Source: UBA5239 sp031548025 (GTDB lineage Bacteria; Verrucomicrobiota; Lentisphaeria; Victivallales; Victivallaceae). Taken from it: a stretch of DNA of 64,000 bases. The notes below the pieces were generated by a model, which made no database searches, was not told where the DNA came from, and saw only the letters and a list, made by a program, of their open reading frames with translations. Of the stretch, positions 7,464 to 15,780 are shown one piece after another. The stretch lies in assembly GCA_031548025.1 (NCBI GenBank), contig JAVBRM010000019.1, forward strand, positions 1 to 64,000. Reading direction: 5' to 3'. The number at the start of each line of letters is the position of its first letter. Within the stretch, counting starts at the first letter, position 1. A program made the position numbers and the translations under genes.

Positions 7464-9329
7464 ATGAACTGTTCACGCAATCTCTTGACACTGGGTGCGA
7501 TGTTTCTGTTGGCCGTATCGCCGACATTACGCGCGGAAGATGCAACCGCAAAGGGAGTAAACTACTTGATCAGCAAGCAGGCTGAGGACGGAAGTTGGAA
7601 CTCCGAAGACAAGCTGAAACTCGTGGACAGCTCGGAGAGCTTCCAAGCATTGATCCGCACGACCGGAGGCGAAAATTCTCTCAATAAATCCCTCCAATTC
7701 TTTTCAGCCTTGACAGGCGACAACAATGAGACGCTCGCATTTAAACTAATAGCGCTCTCAAGCAGTACTGCAACAATTGATGCATTAGTCACGCAACTTG
7801 GAAATATGCAGAAATCCGATGGCGGATGGGGCCTGGCCGATGTCCAGAAGGGGTCCATTCCATACACCATCACCGTGATGAACGCTTTGCTGAAATCCGG
7901 CAAATCCACCAATACGATTTTGAGTAAAGGCGCCGAGTTCCTGGTGAAGCAGCAAGATGCCAATGGCGCCTGGATTTTCACCTCTGAACATTCTCTTTCC
8001 GACACCGCGCATACCGCGATGGCTTTGATCATTTTGAAAAAAGTTCAGAACGACAATATTTTTTCCGGCAGCGGATTGGAACAAGCCATCCTGAAAGCAC
8101 AGCAATACCTTGAATCGAAAAATAATTCCGGCTCATATGGAACCATCGTTGATTCCGCTTGGGCCTATCTGGCCCTCTGCCGCATTAAACAGCCTTCCGA
8201 AATGTCCGCAACCCTGACCCTGATTCAAAACTCCCAACTCGACAACGGCTCCTGGAATGATACCATATACGACACCGCCGTTTGTTTGCAAGCACTGACT
8301 GCGATCCAAGTACCTCAGACCGATCTCCCCGATCTCGAAATTCTCGAAAAAAATATCTCCTTCTCTCCCACCGCTCCCTTGACCGGCAATGAAGTTACCA
8401 TTTCCGCCACCATTTTCAACAATGGCGAACTCGATGCCGAAAACGTCAAAATTGAATTTTTCAACCGCGATCCCCGCCTTGACGGCGTTGAAATAGCTCC
8501 CGCTCAAACAGTTAATCTTATCCCCGCTGGCGGTTCCATTCAGGTTTCCGCCAAATTCGTTTCAACCGGCATGGTTGGCCCTGTTCAAATCGTTATTTTC
8601 GTCGACCGTGAAAATACCATCCGGGAAGTCTCCAAAGCAAATAATGCTGCTGCCAAAATCATTTCCGTTGGCGGCATGCCCGACCTCTCCATCGCCTCCG
8701 GCGACATTACCCTGTCCAATCCGAATCCCGCTCCGTTTGAAACGGTTGATCTCACCGTTGTCATTCATAATATCGGAAACGAAGCTGTCACAAATATTCC
8801 TGTAAAAATTTTCGACAACGACAAGTTGTTCTATGAGTTTATCATGTCCGGAGTGAATGCCGAAAGCAGCAATAAGGCAATCATCACTACCGGTTTCTCT
8901 GCTGAAACGCATAATATCCGCGTTGAGGTGGACCCCGATCACACCATTACCAATGAAATCAACCTCGCCAACAATACCGCTTCCACCAGTTTCACTATTG
9001 ATAAAGATGCGGAAAAGCCCCTCGACATCGCGGTCGAATCCATCGTTTTCGATCCGGCTGCTCCGCTGTCGACTTCCCCGACCAAAATCACCGTGACGAT
9101 TGCCAACCTCGGCGGCATCGACGCGACGACCGCTTTCAATACGACTCTCTCGGTTGACGGAACCGTTATCGGAACTATTTCCGTTCCGCAGTTGCTCGGC
9201 GGTCAGAAAGCCGTCCTCAATTTCACGAATATTACGTTAGGCTTCAGCAGCGTTTACGCCATGTCCCGTTTCTTCAAGAAAAAATACGGCATCTCCCCCA
9301 TGCAGTACCGGAAAAAATTCAAATCCTGA
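7464..9329 (+). CDS. Secreted alpha-alpha toroid / CARDB protein with a fused AraC-type tail
   Basis: Exported protein of unknown function. After a Sec signal peptide (to about residue 24, ending TLRA-ED) come helical repeats of the terpene-cyclase/prenyltransferase toroid type with QW-like motifs (AEDGSWN, SDGGWGL, ANGAWIF, LDNGSWN; about 25-285). Two complete CARDB beta-sandwiches follow (about 290-405 and 410-515), then a third that breaks off. The final 30 residues, from LGFSSVYAMSRFF to the end, are instead the second helix-turn-helix and C-terminus of an AraC-family regulator (KKKYGISPMQYRKKF). The protein is therefore chimeric at about base 9235 and has probably lost its natural C-terminus. 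The start at 7464 is preferred over the ATG at 7458 because AAGGGGG then lies about 7 bases upstream. Confidence 0.82.
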   Translation: MNCSRNLLTLGAMFLLAVSPTLRAEDATAKGVNYLISKQAEDGSWNSEDKLKLVDSSESFQALIRTTGGENSLNKSLQFFSALTGDNNETLAFKLIALSSSTATIDALVTQLGNMQKSDGGWGLADVQKGSIPYTITVMNALLKSGKSTNTILSKGAEFLVKQQDANGAWIFTSEHSLSDTAHTAMALIILKKVQNDNIFSGSGLEQAILKAQQYLESKNNSGSYGTIVDSAWAYLALCRIKQPSEMSATLTLIQNSQLDNGSWNDTIYDTAVCLQALTAIQVPQTDLPDLEILEKNISFSPTAPLTGNEVTISATIFNNGELDAENVKIEFFNRDPRLDGVEIAPAQTVNLIPAGGSIQVSAKFVSTGMVGPVQIVIFVDRENTIREVSKANNAAAKIISVGGMPDLSIASGDITLSNPNPAPFETVDLTVVIHNIGNEAVTNIPVKIFDNDKLFYEFIMSGVNAESSNKAIITTGFSAETHNIRVEVDPDHTITNEINLANNTASTSFTIDKDAEKPLDIAVESIVFDPAAPLSTSPTKITVTIANLGGIDATTAFNTTLSVDGTVIGTISVPQLLGGQKAVLNFTNITLGFSSVYAMSRFFKKKYGISPMQYRKKFKS

Positions 9330-9359
9330 CGATTATTTGTCAATCAATACGAAGTACGG
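9328..9359. repeat. 32-bp direct repeat, left copy (relic of a dsbD 3' end)
   Basis: Matches 10135-10166 at 28 of 32 positions in the same orientation. Read on the minus strand it encodes YFVLIDK and a TAA stop, matching the last codons of the dsbD gene at 10140 (YFVVIDK, TAG). It directly abuts the AraC-like tail and lies on the other side of the toxin-antitoxin pair. Confidence 0.8.
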
Positions 9360-9367
9360 ATACCATC

Positions 9368-9706
9368 TTACAGTAGCGTTATGGCTACTTTTTTGCCGCA
9401 AGCCGCCGCAAATCGATGTATGGTGTCAATTGAAATATTGCCACGTCCCCGTTCCAGTTGAGCAATAAGAGGCTGCTTGACCTTCATCTTTTCCGCCAAT
9501 TCCTTCTGGGTTAATTTAGCGGCCTTTCGGGCTTTGTATAGCGCCTCGGCAATAGCCAGGCGTTCTTGAACCTTGGCAATCATCTCAACATTGTCAGGGT
9601 CATTCAGGAAAGCCTCACGCTCAGCCTCCTGTGCGGCAGCCTCCTTTTCAAAATCAAAGCTCGCCAGCATCATCTCGATTTCTTTATCAGTCATTTTCTT
9701 AATCAT
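9368..9706 (-). CDS. XRE-family antitoxin (HigA-like)
   Basis: A 112-residue protein with a helix-turn-helix of the Cro/C1 type at its C-terminal half (KARKAAKLTQKELAEKMKVK then QPLIAQLERGRGNISIDTI). The N-terminal half is charged and helical. This order is usual for antitoxins of the HigBA class, which neutralise the toxin and repress the operon. It begins 2 bases after the stop of the restored toxin frame, with GGAGG at good distance from the ATG at 9706. Because the toxin is frameshifted, this may be an orphan antitoxin. Confidence 0.87.
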   Translation of the reverse strand: MIKKMTDKEIEMMLASFDFEKEAAAQEAEREAFLNDPDNVEMIAKVQERLAIAEALYKARKAAKLTQKELAEKMKVKQPLIAQLERGRGNISIDTIHRFAAACGKKVAITLL

Positions 9707-9707
9707 T

Positions 9708-10044
9708 TTATCTACCTCCGGCGATTAATGCTTTTGCAATCTTTTGAGCATATTTAATTTCATGAAACGGTATTTTCTGTGTCTTCTTCACATAGGCATG
9801 AATACCATATACACAATCATTGCGATCATATATAAAAAATTCGAACATTGGCAGTGTCAATCACCCGAATGGCAAAAAGATTTTTTCCTTCAATCTTCTC
9901 TGCTTTAGGCATGGACAGCTTACCTTCCCGCTCTAATTCTGCAACAATTATACTATACTCAGCTATTACCTCCGGGAGCAGTTGCCTGATGAACTCTTTT
10001 ACTGGCGGCAATTCTGTATAGTGTTTCTTCTTTTCGGCTTTCAA
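9708..10044 (-). pseudogene. HigB/Gp49-like toxin, frameshifted
   Basis: The first 72 codons (TTG start at 10044, AAGGA nine bases upstream) read KHYTELPPVKEFIRQLLPEV and on to NVRIFYI, then meet a TGA. Removing one T from the run of six T (plus-strand A 9834-9839) restores a continuous frame: RIFIYDRNDCVYGIHAYV, then KKTQKIPFHEIKYAQ and a stop at 9710-9708. That tail is the classic C-terminus of the Gp49-like/HigB toxins (RelE-fold, ribosome-dependent mRNA cleavage). The restored product of about 111 residues has family length. A real mutation, transcriptional slippage at the homopolymer, or a sequencing error could each explain the break. Confidence 0.78.
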
Positions 10045-10134
10045 TCAGAAATATCCTTAATTTTCGCTCCCCTTAATATAACACAAAACTTATATTTGTC
10101 AAGATGTTTTTGTAAATTCGCGAGCTTTGTATCC

Positions 10135-10166
10135 GATGACTACTTGTCAATCACTACGAAGTACGG
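10135..10166. repeat. 32-bp direct repeat, right copy (3' end of dsbD)
   Basis: Same-orientation partner of 9328-9359; the two copies bracket the toxin-antitoxin pair (repeat start to repeat start 807 bases). Differences fall at four sites, three of them third-codon positions of the minus-strand reading. Confidence 0.8.
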
Positions 10167-11639
10167 GAGGCCGGTTACATTGAAGTGATCGAGAATCGGC
10201 TTGATTTGCGGATCGTCCATGTTTTCGGCTTGAAACTTGACTACGGTGTATTTTTCCAGTTCGGATTCGACTGTGGAGTCTTTGAAGGTCGAGGCGTTCA
10301 TCGCCAGGCAGTTTTTGCACCAACTCGCCCAGAAGTCGATCAGGACCGGCTTGGAGCTCTCGCGCAGGGCCTTTTCCAGTTTGGCGATTTCGGCGGCGGG
10401 CGTACTGCCGCTGCCGGACTTGGCCGGGAGCAAGCTGTATCCCTGGTAGCCGTACCACAGCGCCGCCAGCACGATAATAATTCCGAAAAATTGTTTGATC
10501 CTGACCATCCACCTGCCGGGTTTCGGCAAAACCGCCAGCCCGGCTCCGGCAAACGGCCACGGCAACGCCATTCCGATCCCCAGCAAAAACGGCAAAAACA
10601 GGGCAAGCCAGTAGCCTTCGGCATAGAATTTGGCGGAGAGCAGCAACACCGCGATCACCACCGGTGCCACGCAGGCCCCAGCCAGCAAGGCCGCGACAAT
10701 CCCCATGATCAAAGCTGTCGCCAGCTTGCCCAAACGGACTTTATCCGAGGAAATTCCCGTGTTGAAACGCGAAAAATCAATATGGATAACCTCGAACATC
10801 GCCAACGCCAACACCATGAAAACCGCCCCAATGGCGAAATTAAACCACGGATCCGAGTTCAGTGCGCCGAAGCGCGCTCCGGTCAGCACCACCAGCAATC
10901 CCAGCAATCCATAAGCCAGGGCGATGCCGATACCGTAGGTCAGCCCGCGAATGAATCCCTGTTTTCGGTCCTGGGTATCCGCGCCGATAATCGCCAGATT
11001 GATCGGGATCATCGGCAGAACGCATGGGGTCAGGTTCAGTCCCAGTCCGCCAAGGATAATCAGCAACAGGACCAGGAACATATTTTTCCCGGCAAAAAAC
11101 GAAGCGCTTTCCTGCCGGAGAAATTTGAGAAAATCCGCCGTGTTCATATAACCGCCGGCTTCATTGACGACCTTGAATTCCCGCAGCAGTTCCAGCCCGG
11201 AGGTCGTTACCGTCGCCGGTGCGGCATCCGTAATAACGCTAATAGTTTTACCATCAAAATGATATTTCAGTTTTCCCGGCATAAAACAGATTCCGGGAAT
11301 ATCAGCGGAAGTTTTGCGGCATCCGGAAAACCTGATCATTATGTCTACCGGAGAAACGATATCCTGAAATACCCACGTTGCCGTTCCCTCCGGATAAATC
11401 CGAGTAATACCCAAGAACTCGTCTTTATGCTCGATGACCTCGGGAGTTTTGGCCGGAGTCCTGCCGCTGATCTCGACATTGGTTTGATCGGCATATAAAT
11501 AGCATCCGGCGGGAATCTCTACCCTGACGGATAGCTCGCTGCCGCCGGTCTCGAGTTTCCACTCAAAGGGGCCTGTCATAGCCCCGGCCAGCGGCAAGGA
11601 AAACGCCAATACCGCCAGCCATGCCGCGAGTACTTTCAT
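10140..11639 (-). CDS. dsbD: Thiol:disulfide interchange protein DsbD
   Basis: Carries reducing power from cytoplasmic thioredoxin across the inner membrane to periplasmic thiol proteins. The 499 residues have a signal peptide, an N-terminal immunoglobulin-like alpha domain (about 25-135, with SGCRKT and PGICFMPG cysteines), an eight-helix membrane domain (about 175-395) with both redox cysteines (NLTPCVLPMIP and GACVAPVVI), and a C-terminal thioredoxin domain with WCKNC. The protein stops at GLPYFVVIDK, about 30 residues earlier than usual, so the last strand and helix of the thioredoxin fold are missing. The stop lies in the 32-bp repeat. It is coupled to the upstream thioredoxin gene by a 4-base overlap. 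Confidence 0.88.
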   Translation of the reverse strand: MKVLAAWLAVLAFSLPLAGAMTGPFEWKLETGGSELSVRVEIPAGCYLYADQTNVEISGRTPAKTPEVIEHKDEFLGITRIYPEGTATWVFQDIVSPVDIMIRFSGCRKTSADIPGICFMPGKLKYHFDGKTISVITDAAPATVTTSGLELLREFKVVNEAGGYMNTADFLKFLRQESASFFAGKNMFLVLLLIILGGLGLNLTPCVLPMIPINLAIIGADTQDRKQGFIRGLTYGIGIALAYGLLGLLVVLTGARFGALNSDPWFNFAIGAVFMVLALAMFEVIHIDFSRFNTGISSDKVRLGKLATALIMGIVAALLAGACVAPVVIAVLLLSAKFYAEGYWLALFLPFLLGIGMALPWPFAGAGLAVLPKPGRWMVRIKQFFGIIIVLAALWYGYQGYSLLPAKSGSGSTPAAEIAKLEKALRESSKPVLIDFWASWCKNCLAMNASTFKDSTVESELEKYTVVKFQAENMDDPQIKPILDHFNVTGLPYFVVIDK

Positions 11640-12091
11640 TTCTTTTTCGGCAGTTTGTTTTCAATAACCTTGACGAAATCGGCGGGGGTTCTCACTCCCT
11701 GAAATTCCTCCAGCTTAACTTCCGCCAATTTCTTTTCTTTGGCATCAACTATAATCATGGTAGGAGTACCTTCAACTTTGTATTTTTCCGCCAAATCTTC
11801 GTTGTGTTTATTCTGCTCTTTGCTCAAGGTTGTGGTCTGTGGAAAATCGATTTTCAGCAGAATCAAATCTTTATTGGCAAAGTCTTCAAATTCTTTTTTG
11901 CTGAAAAATTCTTTTTCCAGGTACATGCAGGGAGGACACCAATCCGAGCCGGTAAACAGCATGAAAATCGGTTTTTTCTCTTTTTCGGCCTGCTCTTTGG
12001 CAACTTTAATGTCAGTCAGCCACTTGGCCTCCGCCAATGCTCCGAATGCCACGCCTATCGTCAGAAACAATGTTAATAGTGTACGTTTCAT
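11636..12091 (-). CDS. Exported thioredoxin-family protein
   Basis: Periplasmic thiol oxidoreductase, probably the partner reduced by DsbD encoded downstream with a 4-base overlap. The 151 residues start with a signal peptide (to about residue 20, GALAEA) and a thioredoxin fold with the active-site motif DWCPPCMY and the cis-proline segment GTPTMIIVD. It belongs to the thioredoxin_7/DUF255-like subgroup, in which CxxC follows a lysine-rich helix (KEQAEKEKKPIFMLFTGS). AAGGAG precedes the ATG by 7 bases. A weak promoter-like TATACT (12125-12120) lies upstream in the spacer after uvrD. Confidence 0.87.
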   Translation of the reverse strand: MKRTLLTLFLTIGVAFGALAEAKWLTDIKVAKEQAEKEKKPIFMLFTGSDWCPPCMYLEKEFFSKKEFEDFANKDLILLKIDFPQTTTLSKEQNKHNEDLAEKYKVEGTPTMIIVDAKEKKLAEVKLEEFQGVRTPADFVKVIENKLPKKK

Positions 12092-12164
12092 AGCTCTACT
12101 CCTTTTTGTTTACTTCTATAGTATACAATACTTCCCAAACTTAATTAATCAAGAATTATTCTTA

Positions 12165-14186
12165 TTAATCTTTGAACAAATTAGCAAATTGCTCCAAATC
12201 CTCAGCAGAAACATAGGAGAATAGATCCTCCGGATCTTTGGCCTCGCAAATATCCTCTGGCAAGAGCTGCAGGAAAGGCGATGGCACCTGATTGCAGATA
12301 CGGCCGTGGATCATCCGCATCCGGCAACAGGAAATCACCAAGCGCCGCTTGGCCCGAGTCAGGGCCACGTAAAACAAGCGAAGTTCCTCGCTGACACTGC
12401 CTTCCTGAATCGAACGCTCATGCGGAAAAATATTTTTTTCCACCGCCGGCAAAAATACAAACGGATACTCCAATCCTTTAGAAGCATGGATAGAGGAAAG
12501 CGTCACCGCGTTGCCGTCGTTGGGCTCTTCAGTGCGGTCGTTTTCTTCCAACAGAGAATAACTTTCGAGATAATCCATCAATGTCGGCGGAGTCGTTGCC
12601 TTAAGTTCAAATTCCGCGATGGCGGTGATGAACTCCTCTACGTTTTCCTGGCGTTTGCGGGCGTCGTCGATATTTTTATAAACTTTTTGCAGACCATCGT
12701 AATAGCCGACGTCGATCAAATAAGACCGGACTTTATTGCCCAGATTGCCGGGCTGTGTGAAAAGCTCGCGGTAGCGGTTCATCGTACTTGCCAGCGACCT
12801 GGCCTCCTCCAATGCCTTGCCGGAGAGAGATCTCAGAAATGCTTCCTCGGAAAGAATCGCGGTAAACGGCAGAAACGCGGCCGATTTGATTTCCTTCATC
12901 CGGTTGACCGCTTTTTCGCCCAGTCCGCGCGGCGGCACGCTGAGAATCCGCAGCAGACTCTGGTCTTCCTGCGGGTTGACCAACAATTTCAGGTAAGCGG
13001 CGGCGTCTTTGATTTCCTTGCGCTGGAAAAACTCCTGCCCGCCAACCAGCCGGTACGGTATCCGCGCCTGGCGCAGCGCCCCTTCAAAAAGACGCGAAAG
13101 ATGGTTCGAGCGGTATAAAATAGCGAAATCCTGATACTCCAGGTTCATTTTGCCCCGTTCCTGAGTCAGATAGTCGGCAATGAACTTGGCTTCGTCGTCA
13201 CTGGTCACCGTCTGGACCAGAGTCAGCGGATCGCCGTCCCCGTGAGCCGACCAGAGATTTTTCTCAAAGCGGGTTTCGTTGTCGGAAATAACCGCGTTGG
13301 CGGCTTTCAGGATGTTGTTGGTGGAACGGTAATTCTGTTCGAGCTTGACCTGGGTGGTGCCGGGGAAAATTTCCGGAAATTTGAGGATGTTGCCGACGTC
13401 GGCGCCGCGCCAGCCGTAAATACTCTGGTCGTCGTCGCCCACCACACAGATATTGCAGCGACTGCCGCAGAGCATTTTCACGATCTGGAATTGCGCCTGG
13501 TTCGTGTCCTGATACTCGTCGACCAGGATGTAGTGATAGCGCTCCTGGTATTTTTCCAGCACGTCGGGGTATTTGGAAAACAGTTCGTAGGTCAACAGCA
13601 GCATATCATCGAAATCGAGCATATTCTGAATTTCGAGGATCGTCTGGTAATTTTCATAAATGTGCGCATTGCGGATCTGGACCTCGCTGTCGGCCAGGCG
13701 GAGCGATTGGGAATAACTGTGCAGCAGGTTTTTTTCCTTGCTGATATAGGAGGCGATATCGGGAACCGAAACACTGTCTAGACTGCTGAATCCGCCCTGG
13801 GCAATCGCCTGTTTGATGATTCCTTCCTGGTCGCTGGTGTCGGCAATCGTAAATGTCGGCAGATAATTGAGCCGTTTGATCTCCTGCCGCAATATCCGGA
13901 TGCAGAACGAATGGAAAGTCCCCACGGTCAAGCGTCGGGCTTGCGCCTCGGAAACAAGCTCGCCGATCCGCTCCTTCATTTCGCGTGCAGCCTTGTTGGT
14001 AAAAGTCAGCGCCAGAACTTTTTCCGGCGCGATTCCCTGCTCCAGCATCCAGGCGATCCGGTACGTGATCACCCGGGTTTTGCCGGTACCGGCTCCGGCT
14101 AACACAAGCAACGCGCCTTCAATGGTTTTCACCGCTTCGCGCTGCTCGTTGTTAAGGCCGCTGAGGATTTCCTGCCAATTGCTCAT
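12165..14186 (-). CDS. uvrD: UvrD/PcrA-family 3'-5' DNA helicase
   Basis: Superfamily 1A helicase for DNA repair and replication restart. The 673 residues carry all motifs: Q motif (LNNEQREAV), Walker A (LAGAGTGKTRVI), Walker B (LVDEYQDTNQAQF), motif III (GDDDQSIYGWRGAD), motif IV (LEQNYRS), motif V (LSSIHASKGLEYPFVFLP) and motif VI (YVALTRAKRRL). It is somewhat shorter than UvrD or PcrA of model bacteria (about 720) and lacks their extended C-terminus. The ATG overlaps the stop of the upstream purO gene by 4 bases, so the two are translated together. Confidence 0.93.
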   Translation of the reverse strand: MSNWQEILSGLNNEQREAVKTIEGALLVLAGAGTGKTRVITYRIAWMLEQGIAPEKVLALTFTNKAAREMKERIGELVSEAQARRLTVGTFHSFCIRILRQEIKRLNYLPTFTIADTSDQEGIIKQAIAQGGFSSLDSVSVPDIASYISKEKNLLHSYSQSLRLADSEVQIRNAHIYENYQTILEIQNMLDFDDMLLLTYELFSKYPDVLEKYQERYHYILVDEYQDTNQAQFQIVKMLCGSRCNICVVGDDDQSIYGWRGADVGNILKFPEIFPGTTQVKLEQNYRSTNNILKAANAVISDNETRFEKNLWSAHGDGDPLTLVQTVTSDDEAKFIADYLTQERGKMNLEYQDFAILYRSNHLSRLFEGALRQARIPYRLVGGQEFFQRKEIKDAAAYLKLLVNPQEDQSLLRILSVPPRGLGEKAVNRMKEIKSAAFLPFTAILSEEAFLRSLSGKALEEARSLASTMNRYRELFTQPGNLGNKVRSYLIDVGYYDGLQKVYKNIDDARKRQENVEEFITAIAEFELKATTPPTLMDYLESYSLLEENDRTEEPNDGNAVTLSSIHASKGLEYPFVFLPAVEKNIFPHERSIQEGSVSEELRLFYVALTRAKRRLVISCCRMRMIHGRICNQVPSPFLQLLPEDICEAKDPEDLFSYVSAEDLEQFANLFKD

Positions 14187-14818
14187 ACAGACTGGACGGC
14201 AAGTTGGAATTCCTTTTCACCGGCGACCACCGCGGCGGCGGTAACCGGCAGTTCGAATTCGGCGAAAATACCGCCATCAATCGCAAACGCACAGGCTTCT
14301 TCGGCTGTTTCAGCAGTAAAACCACAATCGACGTTGGCGCTGGAAATTTCATTCTTTTCATAGGTGGAGAGATACCAGACATGGCCCGGTTTGAGTGGCA
14401 TTTCCTGGACCAGCAATGCATCGTGACGGATAATTCCGAGGTAACCGGTGTTGGATTCCAGATCGGCCACGGCGACGATTCGCGGAGTGTTGTAGCTGTC
14501 TTTCTCATAATCCATCGCCAGCAACCCCAGGGAAATGGCGTCGCGGGGAATCATGCCCATGTTGATTTTTTCAGCAATCGGATCGGTGTGTGAACCGTTG
14601 CTGACCACTGCAAAATTGCGGGCCATCCGCACGCAGTTGTAAGTGATATAGGGGCTCTTGAGCAAATCGCCTTCAAATCCGGCGCGGGGGCGCACAGCAA
14701 CGCTACGGCCGTTGATGACGGTTTCGCGATTCGGGAACGAACGCGAAGACACGCGATACATGGCGGCGCTTTTTCCACTCTGGGTCATTCCCACGGCAAC
14801 GATTCTTCCGATATACAT
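14183..14818 (-). CDS. purO: IMP cyclohydrolase, PurO-type
   Basis: Predicted to close FAICAR to IMP, the last step of de novo purine synthesis. The 211 residues match the PurO family (length about 200): MYIGRIVAVGMT start, YRVSSRSFPNR, a central VVSNGSHTDPI, and the C-terminal GGIFAEFELP. This family is mainly archaeal, with scattered bacterial members, and replaces the C-terminal activity partner of PurH. AGGAG lies nine bases before the ATG. It overlaps uvrD by 4 bases and follows deoR by 89 bases that contain a small inverted repeat (ATATGGC/GCCATAT). No other purine gene is nearby. Confidence 0.87.
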   Translation of the reverse strand: MYIGRIVAVGMTQSGKSAAMYRVSSRSFPNRETVINGRSVAVRPRAGFEGDLLKSPYITYNCVRMARNFAVVSNGSHTDPIAEKINMGMIPRDAISLGLLAMDYEKDSYNTPRIVAVADLESNTGYLGIIRHDALLVQEMPLKPGHVWYLSTYEKNEISSANVDCGFTAETAEEACAFAIDGGIFAEFELPVTAAAVVAGEKEFQLAVQSV

Positions 14819-14907
14819 AAGTCTTTTCTCCTGATTAAATATTCAGGAAGTAATATGGCACAAATTACCGGAAATTCCACTTCTCTAGCCATATTTTTCC
14901 GGATTGC

Positions 14908-15660
14908 TTATCCGCGGAGGACTTGGACGCCGCGGGAGGTGAGCATTTTTTCCTCTTGTGCGCCCAGCTTCGGGTCGGTGATCACGTAGTCTACGTCGTT
15001 CAGGACGGCGAATTTGACCAGGGATTTGCGGGTGAATTTTTCGCTGGCGGTGAGGATCACCACTTTTTCGGAGATTTTGACCGACTGGTTTTCCAGGTTG
15101 GCCAAGTTCAGATCAGCGGTGTAGAAGCCTTGCGCCGCGTCCGCGCCGTCGCAGCCGGTGAACAGGATATCGACATGGTAATCGTGAAGGAACTGTTCCG
15201 CCGCAGGGCCAACCAGGTCCAGCGAATTGCTCCGCAGTTCGCCTCCCGTCAGCATAACCTTGAGCCGGGTCTGGAACAGCGCCGAAGCAATCGGTATCGA
15301 ATTGGTCAGCACTGACAGAACCGGGTTCATGCGTGCCAGCAGTTGGGCAAAAGCCAGCGTGGTCGTACCGGTACTGAGCATGATGCTTTTGACGTTCGGA
15401 GTCTCTTGGAGCAACTGCCAGGCGCGCTCGGCGATGAGGATTTGTTCCGACACCATGGGTTTGCCGGTGCCCTTCTCGTATATTTCCGAACGTCCCACCG
15501 CGCCTTTGCGGGTCAGCAGTACCTTGCCGGCTTTGGCCAGGGCGTGGAGGTCGCGCCGCACGGTCATCGGAGTCACCCCGAAATAGGCGGCTTCCTCCTC
15601 ATAATCCACTTTGCCGGCGGTTCGCAAGCGTTGTAAAATTTCTGTTTGTCGCTGATTCAT
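14908..15660 (-). CDS. DeoR-family transcriptional regulator
   Basis: A 250-residue sugar-phosphate-responsive repressor type. The N-terminal winged helix is clear (RQTEILQRLRTAGKVDYEEE, then FGVTPMTVRRDLHALAKAGK). The C-terminal DeoRC effector domain includes MLSTGTTTLAFAQ, VLTNSIPIA, VMLTGGELRSNSLDLVGPAA and CDGADAAQGFYTADLN, with conserved phosphate-binding serine/threonine clusters. It diverges from the aminotransferase operon with 120 bases between starts, and an inverted repeat in that gap is a likely operator. No ribosome site stands out before the ATG, so weak translation or a leaderless message is possible. Confidence 0.92.
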   Translation of the reverse strand: MNQRQTEILQRLRTAGKVDYEEEAAYFGVTPMTVRRDLHALAKAGKVLLTRKGAVGRSEIYEKGTGKPMVSEQILIAERAWQLLQETPNVKSIMLSTGTTTLAFAQLLARMNPVLSVLTNSIPIASALFQTRLKVMLTGGELRSNSLDLVGPAAEQFLHDYHVDILFTGCDGADAAQGFYTADLNLANLENQSVKISEKVVILTASEKFTRKSLVKFAVLNDVDYVITDPKLGAQEEKMLTSRGVQVLRG

Positions 15661-15671
15661 ATGTTAAAAAA

Positions 15672-15708
15672 TAACATCAATTTGTTAAATTGTCAATATT
15701 TGATGTTA
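15672..15708. promoter_or_regulatory. Inverted repeat, likely DeoR operator
   Basis: TAACATCAA (15672-15680) and TTGATGTTA (15700-15708) form a perfect 9-bp inverted repeat with a 19-base AT-rich spacer, between the divergent deoR and aminotransferase genes and 11 bases upstream of the deoR ATG. It would let the regulator control both units. Confidence 0.58.
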
Positions 15709-15780
15709 ATTTTTCATTGTTTTTATGGAGTACAGCTGTAAAATTATAACAAAACAGATTTCACAAGGAGAACTTTTATT

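Noticed and set aside
7280..7480. A 66-codon minus-strand frame
   Set aside because: No ribosome site or family, and it runs into the start of the gene on the other strand. Treated as a relic within the GC-richer patch.
10185..11498. A 437-codon open frame on the plus strand
   Set aside because: Antisense to dsbD, which has all family features; the product is low-complexity.
14853..14892. Inverted repeat ATATGGC/GCCATAT between deoR and purO
   Set aside because: Only 7 bp with a long loop and no T-run; too weak to call a terminator or operator.
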